A stretch of 64,000 bases of DNA from Streptomyces pseudovenezuelae (GTDB taxonomy: Bacteria; Actinomycetota; Actinomycetes; Streptomycetales; Streptomycetaceae). The translations under genes were made by a program, and so were the position numbers. Location of the stretch: positions 1 to 64,000 of the forward strand of contig NZ_JARXVH010000002.1 in assembly GCF_029892565.1 (NCBI RefSeq), given 5' to 3'. The stretch's first letter is position 1. Each line of letters opens with the position of its first letter. This document shows, one piece after another, positions 8,290 to 17,462 of this stretch. The notes beneath the pieces were generated by a model. That model saw only the letters and a list, made by a program, of their open reading frames with translations, made no database searches and had not been told where the DNA came from.

Positions 8290-9144
8290 TCACGCGGGCG
8301 GATGGTGCCCGGATTGGATGTTTCGGAACTCCTGCGCCAGCCAGGCGCTCGGCGTGCAGGCGGCCAGTGCCGCGAACTCGCGGTCGAGGTGCGACTGGTC
8401 CGCGTAACCGCAGTCGGCGGCCAGCCCCGCGAGGTCGGTGCGGGCGGGGCTGTCAGCAAGTCGGCGTCGGGTCCGGTCGAAGCGGATGACCCGGGCGGCC
8501 GCCTTGGGGGTGAGGCCGATCTCGGCGCGGAAGCGGTTGCGCAGGTGGCGTTCGCCGTAGCCGGTCTCGGCGGCGAGTTTGTCGATGCGCAGCCGGCCGC
8601 CGGTGGCCAGGAGCAGTCCCCAGGCGTCTGCCACCACCGAGGTGCAGGCCGGTGGCCCGCTCTCGTGGTGGAACATCCGGCGCAGCAGCCAGCCGTCCAC
8701 GACGCGGAAGCGGGCGGGCCAGTCCGTGGCCTCGCGCAGCCGGTCGTGGGCCTCGCGGACATCCGCGCCCAGGACGTCGTCGGCGTGCAGGTCGATTCCG
8801 GTGAGTTCCCCGGCGGGCAGTCCCAGCAGGACGCGGGCGCCCAGGGGGCTGATCCCGATCTGGATGCCGGACTGACGTCCCGGGATGTCGATGAGCGCGG
8901 GCGTCAGATGCAGGCCGCCCAGCAGCGCGGCGAAGTCGCCCGGAGCGGCGGCGGGGTCGGGGTGGGCGGCCATGCTCAGCGGGTCGTCGAGGGTGAGGAT
9001 CAATGTCAGCCAGGGCGAGGGCAGCCCGCGGTGCCGGGTCGGCGGGACCCCGCGCTGGCGGTAGCCCGCATACCAGCCGACCAGCCCGCGCAGCGCCGGC
9101 GACGGAGCCGCCCGAACCGCCTCGTCCACGATCTCGGCACCCAC
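8290..9144 (-). CDS. AraC-family transcriptional regulator
   Basis: A 284-residue regulator. The N-terminal two thirds resemble the sensor part of AraC proteins; the C-terminal AraC-type double helix-turn-helix is about residues 165-265 (LAAETGYGERHLRNRFRAEIG and LAADCGYADQSHLDREFAAL). The GTG start encodes MGAEIVDEAV. The neighbouring VOC gene is its most likely target. Inducer unknown. Confidence 0.88.
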   Translation of the reverse strand: MGAEIVDEAVRAAPSPALRGLVGWYAGYRQRGVPPTRHRGLPSPWLTLILTLDDPLSMAAHPDPAAAPGDFAALLGGLHLTPALIDIPGRQSGIQIGISPLGARVLLGLPAGELTGIDLHADDVLGADVREAHDRLREATDWPARFRVVDGWLLRRMFHHESGPPACTSVVADAWGLLLATGGRLRIDKLAAETGYGERHLRNRFRAEIGLTPKAAARVIRFDRTRRRLADSPARTDLAGLAADCGYADQSHLDREFAALAACTPSAWLAQEFRNIQSGHHPPA

Positions 9145-9207
9145 GCGCCCATTGTCCCGCGCGGGCCCGCACCGCGCAGGAGCACGTCGGCATGCCTTCG
9201 GACGCCG

Positions 9208-9999
9208 TTACAGCTTTCGGCCGACGCCTCCGAAGTCGTCGACCTCCAGGACCTCCGCGTCGGGGGTTGTCGGGCGCCAGCGGGAGACCGAGACCAGGCC
9301 GGGGTCGAGCAGTTCCAGGCCGTCGAAGAAGCGGGCGAGCTGCTGCGGGCTGCGGTTGACGCGAGGGTTGTCGCCCGCCTCGTTCCACTGCTCGATCATG
9401 GTGCGCATGCCTTCGGGGTCGAGGACCTCGGTGTCGTCGCACAGCACCAGGAAACTCCCGGCCGGCAGCGCCTCGACCAGGCGCCCGACCAGGTCGTACG
9501 CGCTGTCGTCGACGACGTGGGCCGTGATCCCCAGCAGCACGAGGGCGATGGGACGAGTGAAGTCCAGGGTCTTCGCCGCACCCTGCAGGATGGTCTCCGG
9601 ATCGTGCAGATCGGCGTCTATGTAGTCCGTCCCGCCCTCGGACGAGCTGGTGAGCAGCGCCTCTGCGTGGGCCAGCACGATCGGGTCGTTGTCGACGTAG
9701 ACGATCCGTGTCTCGGGAGCGATCCGCTGCGCCACCTCGTGCGTGTTGTTCGCGGTGGGCAGGCCCGTGCCGACATCGAGGAACTGGCGGATGCCGGCCT
9801 CGCGTACGAGGTACTCCACCGTGCGTACGAGGAACGCCCGTTGGGCCCGGGCGATGTCGAGGATCTGCGGGTTCGCCTCGACGATCTGGTCCCCGACCTG
9901 GCGGTCGATCTCGTAGCAGTCCTTGCCGCCCAGCCAGTAGTTCCAGATCCGGGCGGAGTGCGGGACGCCGTTGTTGAAGAGCGCGGTGTCAAGTGGCAT
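9208..9999 (-). CDS. SAM-dependent methyltransferase, PF04672 type
   Basis: A 263-residue protein of the actinobacterial methyltransferase family once called DUF574. The SAM-binding loop FLDVGTGLPTANNTHE lies near residues 93-108, after the family-typical ARIWNYWLGGKDCYEID start region. These proteins are abundant in Streptomyces and mostly have no known substrate. It is transcribed in the same direction as the AraC and VOC genes (63 bp gap) and diverges from the TetR gene at 10187. Confidence 0.85.
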   Translation of the reverse strand: MPLDTALFNNGVPHSARIWNYWLGGKDCYEIDRQVGDQIVEANPQILDIARAQRAFLVRTVEYLVREAGIRQFLDVGTGLPTANNTHEVAQRIAPETRIVYVDNDPIVLAHAEALLTSSSEGGTDYIDADLHDPETILQGAAKTLDFTRPIALVLLGITAHVVDDSAYDLVGRLVEALPAGSFLVLCDDTEVLDPEGMRTMIEQWNEAGDNPRVNRSPQQLARFFDGLELLDPGLVSVSRWRPTTPDAEVLEVDDFGGVGRKL

Positions 10000-10186
10000 G
10001 AGAACTCCTGCAGTTGGCCTGTCGCCACCTCATCGCCAACGGCGTGATCAGTCAAGCCGGAGGGGCACCACCGCGCGCCGCGCGTCCGCGGGCGAACCCG
10101 TCAGCCATGTCAAAATGTGCGGGTCCCGCAGCTCCCCTGTCGCAGGTCCCGCCGCCGTGCCCCGCACCGACCCACCGAGGTTCCCC

Positions 10187-10825
10187 GTGACCAAGCCCGC
10201 CCCCCGTGAGCCGCAGCGCCGCAACTCGCGGTCCAACCGGGCGCGCATCCTGGCCACGGCCCGCCAGGAGCTCGGGCGGAATCCGGACGTCACCCTGGAG
10301 GAACTGGCGCGCGCCTCCGGTGTCGTACGGCGCACGCTGTTCGGTCACTTCCCGGGTCGCGCGGCCTTGCTGGAGGCGCTCATCGAGGAGGGGTCCGAGG
10401 CGCTGCGGGAGGCTCTGGAGCGTGGGGCGCGGCCCGCGGAACCGGCTGAGCGGGCGTTCGCGTATTTCATGTTCTCGCTCTGGCCGGTCGGCGACCGCTA
10501 CCGGATGCTGTTCGGCCTGACCCGGCGCGACCTGGGCCCCGACCGCGTGACCGAGGTCCTCGCGCCCGCCCGGGCCGAGGCCACAGCCGTCCTGGAGCGC
10601 GGGCAGCGCGAGGGCGTGTTCCACACCCGGCTGCCGGCCGCCGCACTGAGCGCCGGGCTGGAGGCGCTGACGGTGGCGCTGCTGGAGGCGGTCAACTCCG
10701 GGGCGTTTGAGGACGACGGGACCCGGACGGCGACCGCGGCGCTCATCGCGGCGGGAGTTCCCGAGGAGCGGGCGGCTGCCGTGGTCGGGGAGGTCGCGGC
10801 GAGCATGCCGCCGGCGGCGGACTGA
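10187..10825 (+). CDS. TetR-family transcriptional regulator
   Basis: A 212-residue regulator with an N-terminal TetR helix-turn-helix at about residues 20-62 (ELARASGVVRRTLFGHFPGR) and a helical ligand-binding C-terminal domain. GTG 10187 is chosen because the homologous region begins there and a GAGG lies about 6 bp upstream; the long upstream open frame has no coding character. It diverges from the methyltransferase gene at 9208-9999, a candidate target. Confidence 0.87.
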   Translation: MTKPAPREPQRRNSRSNRARILATARQELGRNPDVTLEELARASGVVRRTLFGHFPGRAALLEALIEEGSEALREALERGARPAEPAERAFAYFMFSLWPVGDRYRMLFGLTRRDLGPDRVTEVLAPARAEATAVLERGQREGVFHTRLPAAALSAGLEALTVALLEAVNSGAFEDDGTRTATAALIAAGVPEERAAAVVGEVAASMPPAAD

Positions 10826-10850
10826 ACACGCGGCGAATTCGTCCTCGTAT

Positions 10851-10893
10851 CGGCTGATGAGACCGGCTGACCGGCTGATGGGATCGGCTGATG
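10851..10893. repeat. Four short direct copies of CGGCTGA(TG)
   Basis: CGGCTGA occurs at 10851, 10864, 10872 and 10885, with spacings of 13, 8 and 13 bp, in the gap between the convergent TetR and LmeA-like genes. It looks like slippage-derived microrepeats; no function is evident. Confidence 0.5.
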
Positions 10894-10912
10894 TCCGGCC
10901 CTGTGGTCGTCC

Positions 10913-11656
10913 TCAGGCGGCCCGGCCCGCGGATCCTTCCCCGGACCCCTCCTCCGATCCCTCCTCCGGGCGGAAGGTGACCGACTCGCCCGAGAAGCGG
11001 GCGGTGAGGCCCGTGGCCGTCGTGCTGACCGTGCGCAGGTGCAGGCCCTCCGGGATGTTGCGCAGTTGGATCGGCTCCGCGAAGACCCGGTCGAGCAGGG
11101 TGCGGCCGATGGCGGGGAGCTCGCCGCCCGTGACCTGGAATTCGTGGAGCGAGATGCGGTTGCCGGAAGCCGCGGAGACGGCCGTGGTGACCTTGACCTC
11201 GGAGTCCAGGGGCAGCAGAACCGTCGCGCTGATCCGGCCGGGCTGCGCGGCCTGATCGATCTCTATGCCGAGGGCGTTCGAGACGTCCGGGTAGGAGAGG
11301 TGGGCGGTCGCCTCGGCCTTGCGCGCCCGCGCCTCCTTGTCGTCGTCCGACTTGCGCACCCCGTCGAGGCTGAGGGCGAGTTCGGTCACCGGCAGCGGGC
11401 GCGCGGACCCGTCGGCGGGGATGTCGTGCGCCGTGATGTCGACGTGCCGCAGGGTTCCGGAGGCCAGCTGGGTCAGCACGGGGACACCGCGCACATGGAC
11501 CTGCGGCGGCAGGGGCGTGCCCATGCCCTCCTGGAAGGCCTTGGCCGTACGGGACTCGATACGCGCCGCCGCGAACCGGTCGGCCGCCACGGGGACGAGG
11601 ACGAGCGCGAGCAGGGCGGCGAGGGAGATGAGGAACGGTCGGGAGCTGGTCCGCAT
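10913..11656 (-). CDS. LmeA-like phospholipid-binding protein (DUF2993)
   Basis: A 247-residue protein with an N-terminal membrane anchor or signal segment (PFLISLAALLALVLVPVAA, residues 7-25) and the DUF2993 fold found in mycobacterial LmeA and many Streptomyces envelope proteins (VLTQLASGTLRHVDITAHDI, then IELRNIPEGLHL-like ending). ATG 11656 has AAAGGAAGG upstream, better than the earlier in-frame starts. The product should face the outside of the membrane and bind lipid, by family. It diverges from the EmrB-type exporter at 11837. Confidence 0.82.
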   Translation of the reverse strand: MRTSSRPFLISLAALLALVLVPVAADRFAAARIESRTAKAFQEGMGTPLPPQVHVRGVPVLTQLASGTLRHVDITAHDIPADGSARPLPVTELALSLDGVRKSDDDKEARARKAEATAHLSYPDVSNALGIEIDQAAQPGRISATVLLPLDSEVKVTTAVSAASGNRISLHEFQVTGGELPAIGRTLLDRVFAEPIQLRNIPEGLHLRTVSTTATGLTARFSGESVTFRPEEGSEEGSGEGSAGRAA

Positions 11657-11771
11657 GGGCCTTCCTTTGGCGAGAGCGTCCGAGGTGGGGGACATTCGAA
11701 ATGGGTGGGAGCCCGAAGGGGGGTGTCTGAGGCGGGCGGGCGGCCTGCGGGGTGGTCGCCGTATTTGCACA

Positions 11772-11815
11772 TCGATGGGCAATAAACTAGCCTGCTCGTC
11801 GATGGGCAATTAACT
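11772..11815 (+). promoter_or_regulatory. Direct repeat TCGATGGGCAATWAACT before the exporter gene
   Basis: TCGATGGGCAATAAACT (11772-11788) and TCGATGGGCAATTAACT (11799-11815) differ at one position and start 27 bp apart, ending 21 bp before the exporter start. They lie in the most AT-rich part of the divergent region, so they are likely regulator or promoter elements. No regulator gene is adjacent. Confidence 0.5.
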
Positions 11816-11836
11816 CGTCCCCTAGGAGCCCCTCCA

Positions 11837-13486
11837 ATGCCCCTCCTCACCGTCACCCCCGTCGAGAAGATGTCCGCGCCCTACCCCCGCCGCTGGTGGG
11901 CCCTGCTCGTCCTCTGTCTCAGCCTGCTGATCGTGGTCATGGCGAACACGTCACTGATCGTGGCGGCGCCGGACATGAGCACGGAGCTGGGCCTGAGCAG
12001 CAGCGACCTGCAGTGGGTCATCGACGGCTACACCGTTCCGTATGCCGCGCTGATGCTCGTCCTGGGCTCGATCGGCGACAAATACAGCCGTCGCGGCGCG
12101 CTCGTCACGGGTCTGCTGGTGTTCGCCGCCGGCTCGGTGATGGGCAGCCTGGTCGACCGGACCGAACTGGTGATCACCGCCCGCGCGATCATGGGTATCG
12201 GCGCCGCCGTGGTCATGCCGGCCACGTTGTCCCTGCTGGTCGCGATGTTCCCGAAGAGGGAGCGGGCCCGGGCCATCACGGGCTGGACCGCGACCTCCGG
12301 CCTGGCCATCGCGGTCGGCCCGCTGGTGGCCGGTTGGCTGCTGCGGGACCACCCTTGGGGCTCGACCTTCCTGATCAACGTCCCCATCGCGCTCATCGCC
12401 GTCGTCGGCGCGCTGGTCCTGGTCCCGCCGTCGAAGGCCGCGCAGATGGGCCGGATCGACTACGTCGGCGGCCTGCTGTCGATCGTGTCGGTGGGCTCCC
12501 TGGTCTACGCGACCATCGAGGGCCCGCACTTCGGCTGGGGCGCCGGCCCGATCGCCGCGGCCGTGGTCGCCGGCGTCGGTCTGCTCGCCTTCGTGCTGTG
12601 GGAGCTGAGCCACCCGCACCCCATGCTGAACGTGCGCATGTTCCGGCTGCGTCCCTTCAGCGGCTCGATGCTCGCGGTGCTGTTCTTCTTCTTCGGCACC
12701 TTCGGCGCGATCTACTACTCCACGCAGTTCCTGCAGTTCGTCCTGAACTACGACCCGCTGGAGACCGGCGTACGACTGCTGCCGCTGGCCGGCGCCGTGT
12801 TCGTCGGCGCCGCGCTCACCGGCCGGCTGACCCCGAAGCTGGGCATGAAGCCGATGGTGGTGGCCGGCATGGCGATCGGCACCGCCGCTGTCCTCCTGCT
12901 GACGCGGATCGACACGGGCTCGACGTACACCGACTTCCTGGCCCCCGTGATGATGCTGGGCTTCGCGGTCGGCCTGAGCGTCTCCCCGGCCACCGACACG
13001 ATCATGGGCTCCTTCCCCGAGAGCGAGCTGGGCGTCGGCGGCGGCGCCAACGACACCGCGCTGGAACTGGGCGGCTCCCTCGGCATCGCGGTCCTCGGCT
13101 CCCTGCTGGGCACGGCCTACCGGGACAAGCTGGGCGACCTGGTCGGCAGCCGTCTCCCGGCCGCCGCGCTGGACACCGCCAAGGACTCGGTCGGCGGCGG
13201 CCTCGCGGTCGCCGAGCAGGTCGCGAAGAACCCCTCGGCCGGCGGGCCCCAGCAGGCGCAGGCCCTGCTCGACGCCGTCCACGAGTCCTTCGCCCACGGC
13301 GTCGCCCAGACCAGCCTCGTCGGCGGGATCATCATGGCCGCCGGGACGCTGATCGTCCTCGCGGTGCTGCCTGGACGTCGGGGTGCCGGAAAGGGGCAGT
13401 CGGACGACCAGTCGGGTGAGCGCGCCACCGAGTCGACTGAGGGTGTGGGGACGCGGGACGAGGTCGCCAAGGACTCGGCGCGCTAG
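11837..13486 (+). CDS. MFS multidrug exporter, EmrB/QacA (DHA2, 14-helix) type
   Basis: A 549-residue membrane protein with about 14 predicted helices. Motif A-like GSIGDKYSRRGAL follows helix 2, and the DHA2-typical ATSGLAIAVGPLVAGWLL occurs in helix 5. The C-terminal 45 residues are a charged cytoplasmic tail. ATG 11837 follows TAGGAGCCCC. The family uses the proton gradient to expel toxic amphiphiles or natural products. Divergent from the LmeA-like gene, with a shared AT-rich control region. Confidence 0.92.
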   Translation: MPLLTVTPVEKMSAPYPRRWWALLVLCLSLLIVVMANTSLIVAAPDMSTELGLSSSDLQWVIDGYTVPYAALMLVLGSIGDKYSRRGALVTGLLVFAAGSVMGSLVDRTELVITARAIMGIGAAVVMPATLSLLVAMFPKRERARAITGWTATSGLAIAVGPLVAGWLLRDHPWGSTFLINVPIALIAVVGALVLVPPSKAAQMGRIDYVGGLLSIVSVGSLVYATIEGPHFGWGAGPIAAAVVAGVGLLAFVLWELSHPHPMLNVRMFRLRPFSGSMLAVLFFFFGTFGAIYYSTQFLQFVLNYDPLETGVRLLPLAGAVFVGAALTGRLTPKLGMKPMVVAGMAIGTAAVLLLTRIDTGSTYTDFLAPVMMLGFAVGLSVSPATDTIMGSFPESELGVGGGANDTALELGGSLGIAVLGSLLGTAYRDKLGDLVGSRLPAAALDTAKDSVGGGLAVAEQVAKNPSAGGPQQAQALLDAVHESFAHGVAQTSLVGGIIMAAGTLIVLAVLPGRRGAGKGQSDDQSGERATESTEGVGTRDEVAKDSAR

Positions 13487-13559
13487 TTCCCTTGTGGCCT
13501 CCGTGGCCCCGGGCCTTGTGCCGCACCGACTGTCAGTGCTGCGCCGTACCCTCCGCCAG

Positions 13560-14120
13560 ATGACTCCCCGCCTCGATCGACGCATCCTGGACGCCGCGCT
13601 CTCCGACGTCCGCCAGGCCCTGACCGTGTACGACGACGCCCTGGACTGGCTGCTCCGGCCCGAAGCGGCGCTGAAGGGGCCGTGGGGCGCCGAGGCGTGG
13701 GTCTTCGACCCGGCCCTGACCCACGTGTTGCTGGTACGGCACCAGTGGCGGGGTTGGGTGCCGCCCGGCGGCAAGGTGGACCCCGGGGAGACGCCCCGGG
13801 AGGCGGCCCGCCGGGAGCTGTTCGAGGAGACCGGGATCCGGGCCGAACTGCTTCCGACCCCCGCGGCCGTCACCGTGCGCTCGTACCACCCGGGCTGGCA
13901 TGCCGTCCTGGGCGTGTCGTACCTGACGGTCGTGGATCGTGGGACGAGTCTGACTCCCGAGGACGGTCAGCCTGCGGCCTGGCTGCCGCTGGACGCGCCG
14001 TGGCAGGGCTGGTTCAGCGAGGACCGGGTGCGCATGGTTCGGTGCGCGCAGTGGATCGGTGATGGGGAACGGAACGGTGACGGAGTGTGGAGCGGCGAGA
14101 AGGACTGGAACGGTGAGTGA
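13560..14120 (+). CDS. Nudix hydrolase
   Basis: A protein of about 186 residues with a complete Nudix box (GGKVDPGETPREAARRELFE, then ETGI), which binds Mg2+ and hydrolyses a nucleoside diphosphate linked to another moiety. ATG 13560 is a tentative start; GTG codons at 13518 and 13536 are also in frame and no clear RBS decides. The 3' end overlaps the next gene by 8 bp, so the two are probably co-translated. Confidence 0.88.
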   Translation: MTPRLDRRILDAALSDVRQALTVYDDALDWLLRPEAALKGPWGAEAWVFDPALTHVLLVRHQWRGWVPPGGKVDPGETPREAARRELFEETGIRAELLPTPAAVTVRSYHPGWHAVLGVSYLTVVDRGTSLTPEDGQPAAWLPLDAPWQGWFSEDRVRMVRCAQWIGDGERNGDGVWSGEKDWNGE

Positions 14121-14976
14121 CGCCGCGGGCCCCGCGGACGTGGCCGCACGCCTCACCGGACTCGTCGTGAGCGACGCGCGTCGGATGACCGGGGCGCTCA
14201 CCGAAGTCGCCCTGGACGGTGGGCAGTCGGTGGTTGTCAAGCGCGGTGACGGGCCCGGCGAGGTGAGGGCCGAGGCCGCAGGACTGCGCTGGCTGGCCGA
14301 CGCCGGCACGGTCCGGGTCCCGCGCGTGTACGGGGACGACTCGCGGTGGCTGGTGACGGACCGGGTTCCGCAGGGCCGGCCCACGACCGAGGCGGCGCTG
14401 GGGTTCGGGCGCGAACTGGCAGCCCTGCACGCCTCGGGCGCCCCCGCGTTCGGCGCCCCACCGCCCGGCGGTCCCGTGGCCGCGTACATCGGCCTCGCTC
14501 CCATGCGCAACGAACCCGGCACCGACTGGCCCCGCTGGTACGCCGAGCACCGCGTACTCCCGTATCTGCGCGACGCGTTGGACGCGGGCACCGTCACCTC
14601 CACCGAGGCGGCCCTGATCGAGCGCGTCTGCGACCGGCTGCCCGAACTCGCCGGACCGGCCGAGCCACCGGCACGTCTGCACGGCGACCTGTGGAACGGC
14701 AACGTCCTGTGGGGCGCCGACGGACACGTCTGGCTGATCGACCCGGCCGCACACGGCGGACACCGGGAGACCGACCTGGCGATGCTCGACCTCTTCGGCT
14801 GCCCGCACCCCGACCGGGTGCTCGACGGCTACCAGGAGGCGGCGCCGCTCGCCGAGGGGTGGCGGGAGCGGGTCGGTCTGCACCAGCTCTTTCCGCTGCT
14901 CGTGCATGCGGTGCTGTTCGGGCGGGGGTACGCCGAGCAGGCACTGGCGGTGGCGCGGGCGGCTCTCGCTGGGTGA
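14113..14976 (+). CDS. Fructosamine kinase-family protein
   Basis: A 287-residue kinase-like protein. The phosphotransferase landmarks are LHGDLWNGNVLW (catalytic Asp/Asn), WLIDPAAHGGHRETDLAML (metal-binding Asp) and an N-terminal VVVKRGDGPGEVRAEAAGL region holding the ATP-binding Lys. The family phosphorylates ketosamine adducts (deglycation of protein or amino acids). GTG 14113 overlaps the Nudix stop by 8 bp, with AAGGA 8 bp before the start. A strong terminator follows. Confidence 0.87.
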   Translation: MSDAAGPADVAARLTGLVVSDARRMTGALTEVALDGGQSVVVKRGDGPGEVRAEAAGLRWLADAGTVRVPRVYGDDSRWLVTDRVPQGRPTTEAALGFGRELAALHASGAPAFGAPPPGGPVAAYIGLAPMRNEPGTDWPRWYAEHRVLPYLRDALDAGTVTSTEAALIERVCDRLPELAGPAEPPARLHGDLWNGNVLWGADGHVWLIDPAAHGGHRETDLAMLDLFGCPHPDRVLDGYQEAAPLAEGWRERVGLHQLFPLLVHAVLFGRGYAEQALAVARAALAG

Positions 14977-15011
14977 CAACGACCTGCCGAGGGACGCCCG
15001 GGTGACAACGA

Positions 15012-15052
15012 CCAAGGGGCGCCGCACAGTTGAACCGTGCGGCGCCCCTTGG
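15012..15052. terminator. Strong hairpin terminator, 16-bp perfect stem
   Basis: CCAAGGGGCGCCGCAC (15012-15027) pairs perfectly with GTGCGGCGCCCCTTGG (15037-15052) across a 9-base loop. It sits between the convergent kinase-like gene and the TerD-like gene and can serve both strands. There is no long T tract, as is common in Streptomyces. Confidence 0.85.
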
Positions 15053-15147
15053 CGTGATGTCGGCGGCGAGGAAAGCGAACGGACTAGTTTCAGAAGGAGT
15101 TGAGAAGGAAGTCCGTTCATGGCCTCGCCTGTGGTCGACCCTAACAG

Positions 15148-17319
15148 TCAGGCCGGGACCAAGTCGCGCAGATTTTCCGGGGTGATGATCCGGGAGTCCG
15201 GATGCAGCCCGTCGGGGCGCTCCAGGCCGATGTAGGTGACGGGCTCCGACGGGATCGTCTCGCCGTCCCACACCGTCACCGTCGTCCCACCACCGGCCAT
15301 CAGATCGGCGACGTACCGGACGTCGATGTGCTCGCGCTCGACGATGCCGCGCAGGAGCGTCGCGATCGTCACCCGGTTGCCCTCGACCCGGTTGCCCGAA
15401 TGCAGGCCCTTCAGATACAGGTGCATCCACTTGGCGGTCCAAGTGCCGTCCCGCGCACGCCGGAACGCCAGCGGCAGCGCGACCCGGCCGGGCCCGCGCA
15501 GCTCCGACTTCATCCGCACCGTCCGCGCCTCGAACGGCTGCCCCTGCTGCTCGCCCTCGCGGAGCATGAACCCGAAGAAGGACTCCTCGACCTCCTCGAA
15601 GCCCTCGCCCGCGAAGATGTTGACCTGCGGCACGATGAACGTGCTGCGCACGGCGCCGAGCCGCAGGTTGATGAACTCCGAGGCCCCGTCGGGCGCTTCG
15701 GTGATGTCGCCGGAGTGCTCGCCCTCGACCTGGGTGAGGGACGTGTACGCCAGCCAGGCCACGGTCCGGTACTTGGCGTCCAGCATCACCGCCGACAGGT
15801 CGAAATCCGTCCGCTCCTCGGCCTGCTTCCAGTAGACGAAGAACCGCAACAGCTCACCGGCGACCGGCGTGACCGAGCCGCGCGGCAGCACGCCGAGGCC
15901 CGCCGCGGTCGCCCGGCCGGACAGCGGGAGCGCCACGTCGAGGACGTCCGGATCGACCAACAGGCGTTCTGGAGCGGGGAGTCGGCGGCCGATCTCCGCG
16001 TCGAGGGCGGTGATCAGGCGCTTGCGCTCGGTCGGCAGCACGGGCGGCCGCTGGTCCTCGGCGACCCAGGCGCGGCCGAGCCGGTTGACGAAGACACGGC
16101 GTTCGCCGGTGTCCCCGGCCCGGTTGTGAAGGTGCTCGCGCACCGCCAGCACGACCCGGCCGGACACCTCGGTGACGACCGACTCGGCGGCGGCCACCAC
16201 GGCCTCCCGCTCCTCCTCGTCGATCGCCGTGCGCAGCAGCCGGTCCAGCGAGCGGAACAGCTTGCCCGGCGCGGACTTGAGCAGCTGAGTCGCCCCGAGG
16301 ACGTCCTGCATACCGAGCAGTTCCTCGACGCGGCTGTCGAAGGAGCGCGCCTCCAGCTCGCCCCGCGCCACGGCGAACACCTGGGCGGCGTGCGGCCACC
16401 GCGGGTACTCGTGCGGGTGCAGCCGCTCGCCGAGCCGCTTCCACGGCTCGCGATGGGCGTGTACGTCGGCGAGCTTGGCGGGGGCAGTGGCTATGACGGA
16501 GTCCAGTCCGGCGAGCAGCGCGCGGCGCACCGGACGCGGCAACGTCCGGAACCTGGTGGGCTCTTGGAGGGTCACGTCACCGCCGGACAGCGCGCAGGCC
16601 AGCCGCAGCACGTCGGTGACGGTGTCCAGAAGCAGCTCCGAACCCGCCGTCAGCCGGGCCTCGTTGACCACGGCACGGTTCTCCCGGACCGGAATCGCCT
16701 CCGGCTGCGGGCCGTCCACACAGCGCGCGGCGAGCACCTTGAGGTCGCTCAGGTCGTCGTCGTTCAACGGAGTGCTGCTGCCCGCCAGCGCGAGGTAGAG
16801 GGCGGTGACCTCGTCGTCCGTCGTGCTACCCAGGTGCAGGACGGTCAGACGGTCACCGGCCGCGGCGATCAACTCGTCGTGGTGGCCGAGCATTTCGGCG
16901 TATGTGTGCTGGTAGGTGCCGTAGGAGGGGAGGGTGAGCAGGTTCACCACACCGCTCTCCAACTGGGCGAGCGTACGGTCGCGGGACGCGTCGTCGGCAA
17001 GGGCCTCGGTGATGCAGCGCGTCCAGAAGTCGAAGGTGTCGGGCACGTTGGCCGGGAAGTCGATGAAGTAGACGTTGTGCCGGACGTGGTCGCCGACCAT
17101 GTCGCGGACCGTGCCCAGCGTGCGCACCGCGGTGTCGACGACCGTGCCTTCGGACAGCCCCGACAGGAGTTCCAGCAGGTCGGCCGAGAGCTTGAAGCCC
17201 ACGGACATCAGTACGGCGTCGAACTGCCGCGCGGCGACGTCCCCTTGACCGGCCGGGCCGGTGGGCAGGGGGAGTCGGTGGGAATGCCGGATGACCAGCG
17301 GTTCCAGAAGGTGGGGCAT
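15148..17319 (-). CDS. Large conserved protein with a TerD-like C-terminal region
   Basis: A 723-residue protein with no signal peptide or membrane segments. The N-terminal 450 residues are helical and not assigned (HNVYFIDFPANVPDTFDFW, PSYGTYQHTYAEML, TVLHLG). The region after about residue 515 (LSAVMLDAKYRTV, HSGDITEAPDGASEF, FGFMLREGE, WTAKWMHLYLKG) resembles the calcium-binding TerD fold of tellurite/stress-response proteins, including the HSGD signature. ATG 17319 has GGGAGAG upstream and is preferred over GTG 17355. It diverges from the GDSL gene. The TerD link is my pattern match, not a searched result. Confidence 0.6.
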   Translation of the reverse strand: MPHLLEPLVIRHSHRLPLPTGPAGQGDVAARQFDAVLMSVGFKLSADLLELLSGLSEGTVVDTAVRTLGTVRDMVGDHVRHNVYFIDFPANVPDTFDFWTRCITEALADDASRDRTLAQLESGVVNLLTLPSYGTYQHTYAEMLGHHDELIAAAGDRLTVLHLGSTTDDEVTALYLALAGSSTPLNDDDLSDLKVLAARCVDGPQPEAIPVRENRAVVNEARLTAGSELLLDTVTDVLRLACALSGGDVTLQEPTRFRTLPRPVRRALLAGLDSVIATAPAKLADVHAHREPWKRLGERLHPHEYPRWPHAAQVFAVARGELEARSFDSRVEELLGMQDVLGATQLLKSAPGKLFRSLDRLLRTAIDEEEREAVVAAAESVVTEVSGRVVLAVREHLHNRAGDTGERRVFVNRLGRAWVAEDQRPPVLPTERKRLITALDAEIGRRLPAPERLLVDPDVLDVALPLSGRATAAGLGVLPRGSVTPVAGELLRFFVYWKQAEERTDFDLSAVMLDAKYRTVAWLAYTSLTQVEGEHSGDITEAPDGASEFINLRLGAVRSTFIVPQVNIFAGEGFEEVEESFFGFMLREGEQQGQPFEARTVRMKSELRGPGRVALPLAFRRARDGTWTAKWMHLYLKGLHSGNRVEGNRVTIATLLRGIVEREHIDVRYVADLMAGGGTTVTVWDGETIPSEPVTYIGLERPDGLHPDSRIITPENLRDLVPA

Positions 17320-17462
17320 CCCCGCACTCTCCCAGAGCCGTTCGAACAGGCGCACGTGGTTTTCTGCCGGGGAACGTCCTCTATAGTCAACAATGCGAAT
17401 AGGTGGTGAATTGGCTATCCGGTCGTCGCGATGCGCTCCGACGGCGGCGGAAGGGGGACCTC

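Noticed and set aside
7870..10047. 725-codon plus-strand open frame across VOC, AraC and methyltransferase genes
   Set aside because: Each underlying minus-strand gene has clear family motifs; the long frame has none and crosses intergenic regions.
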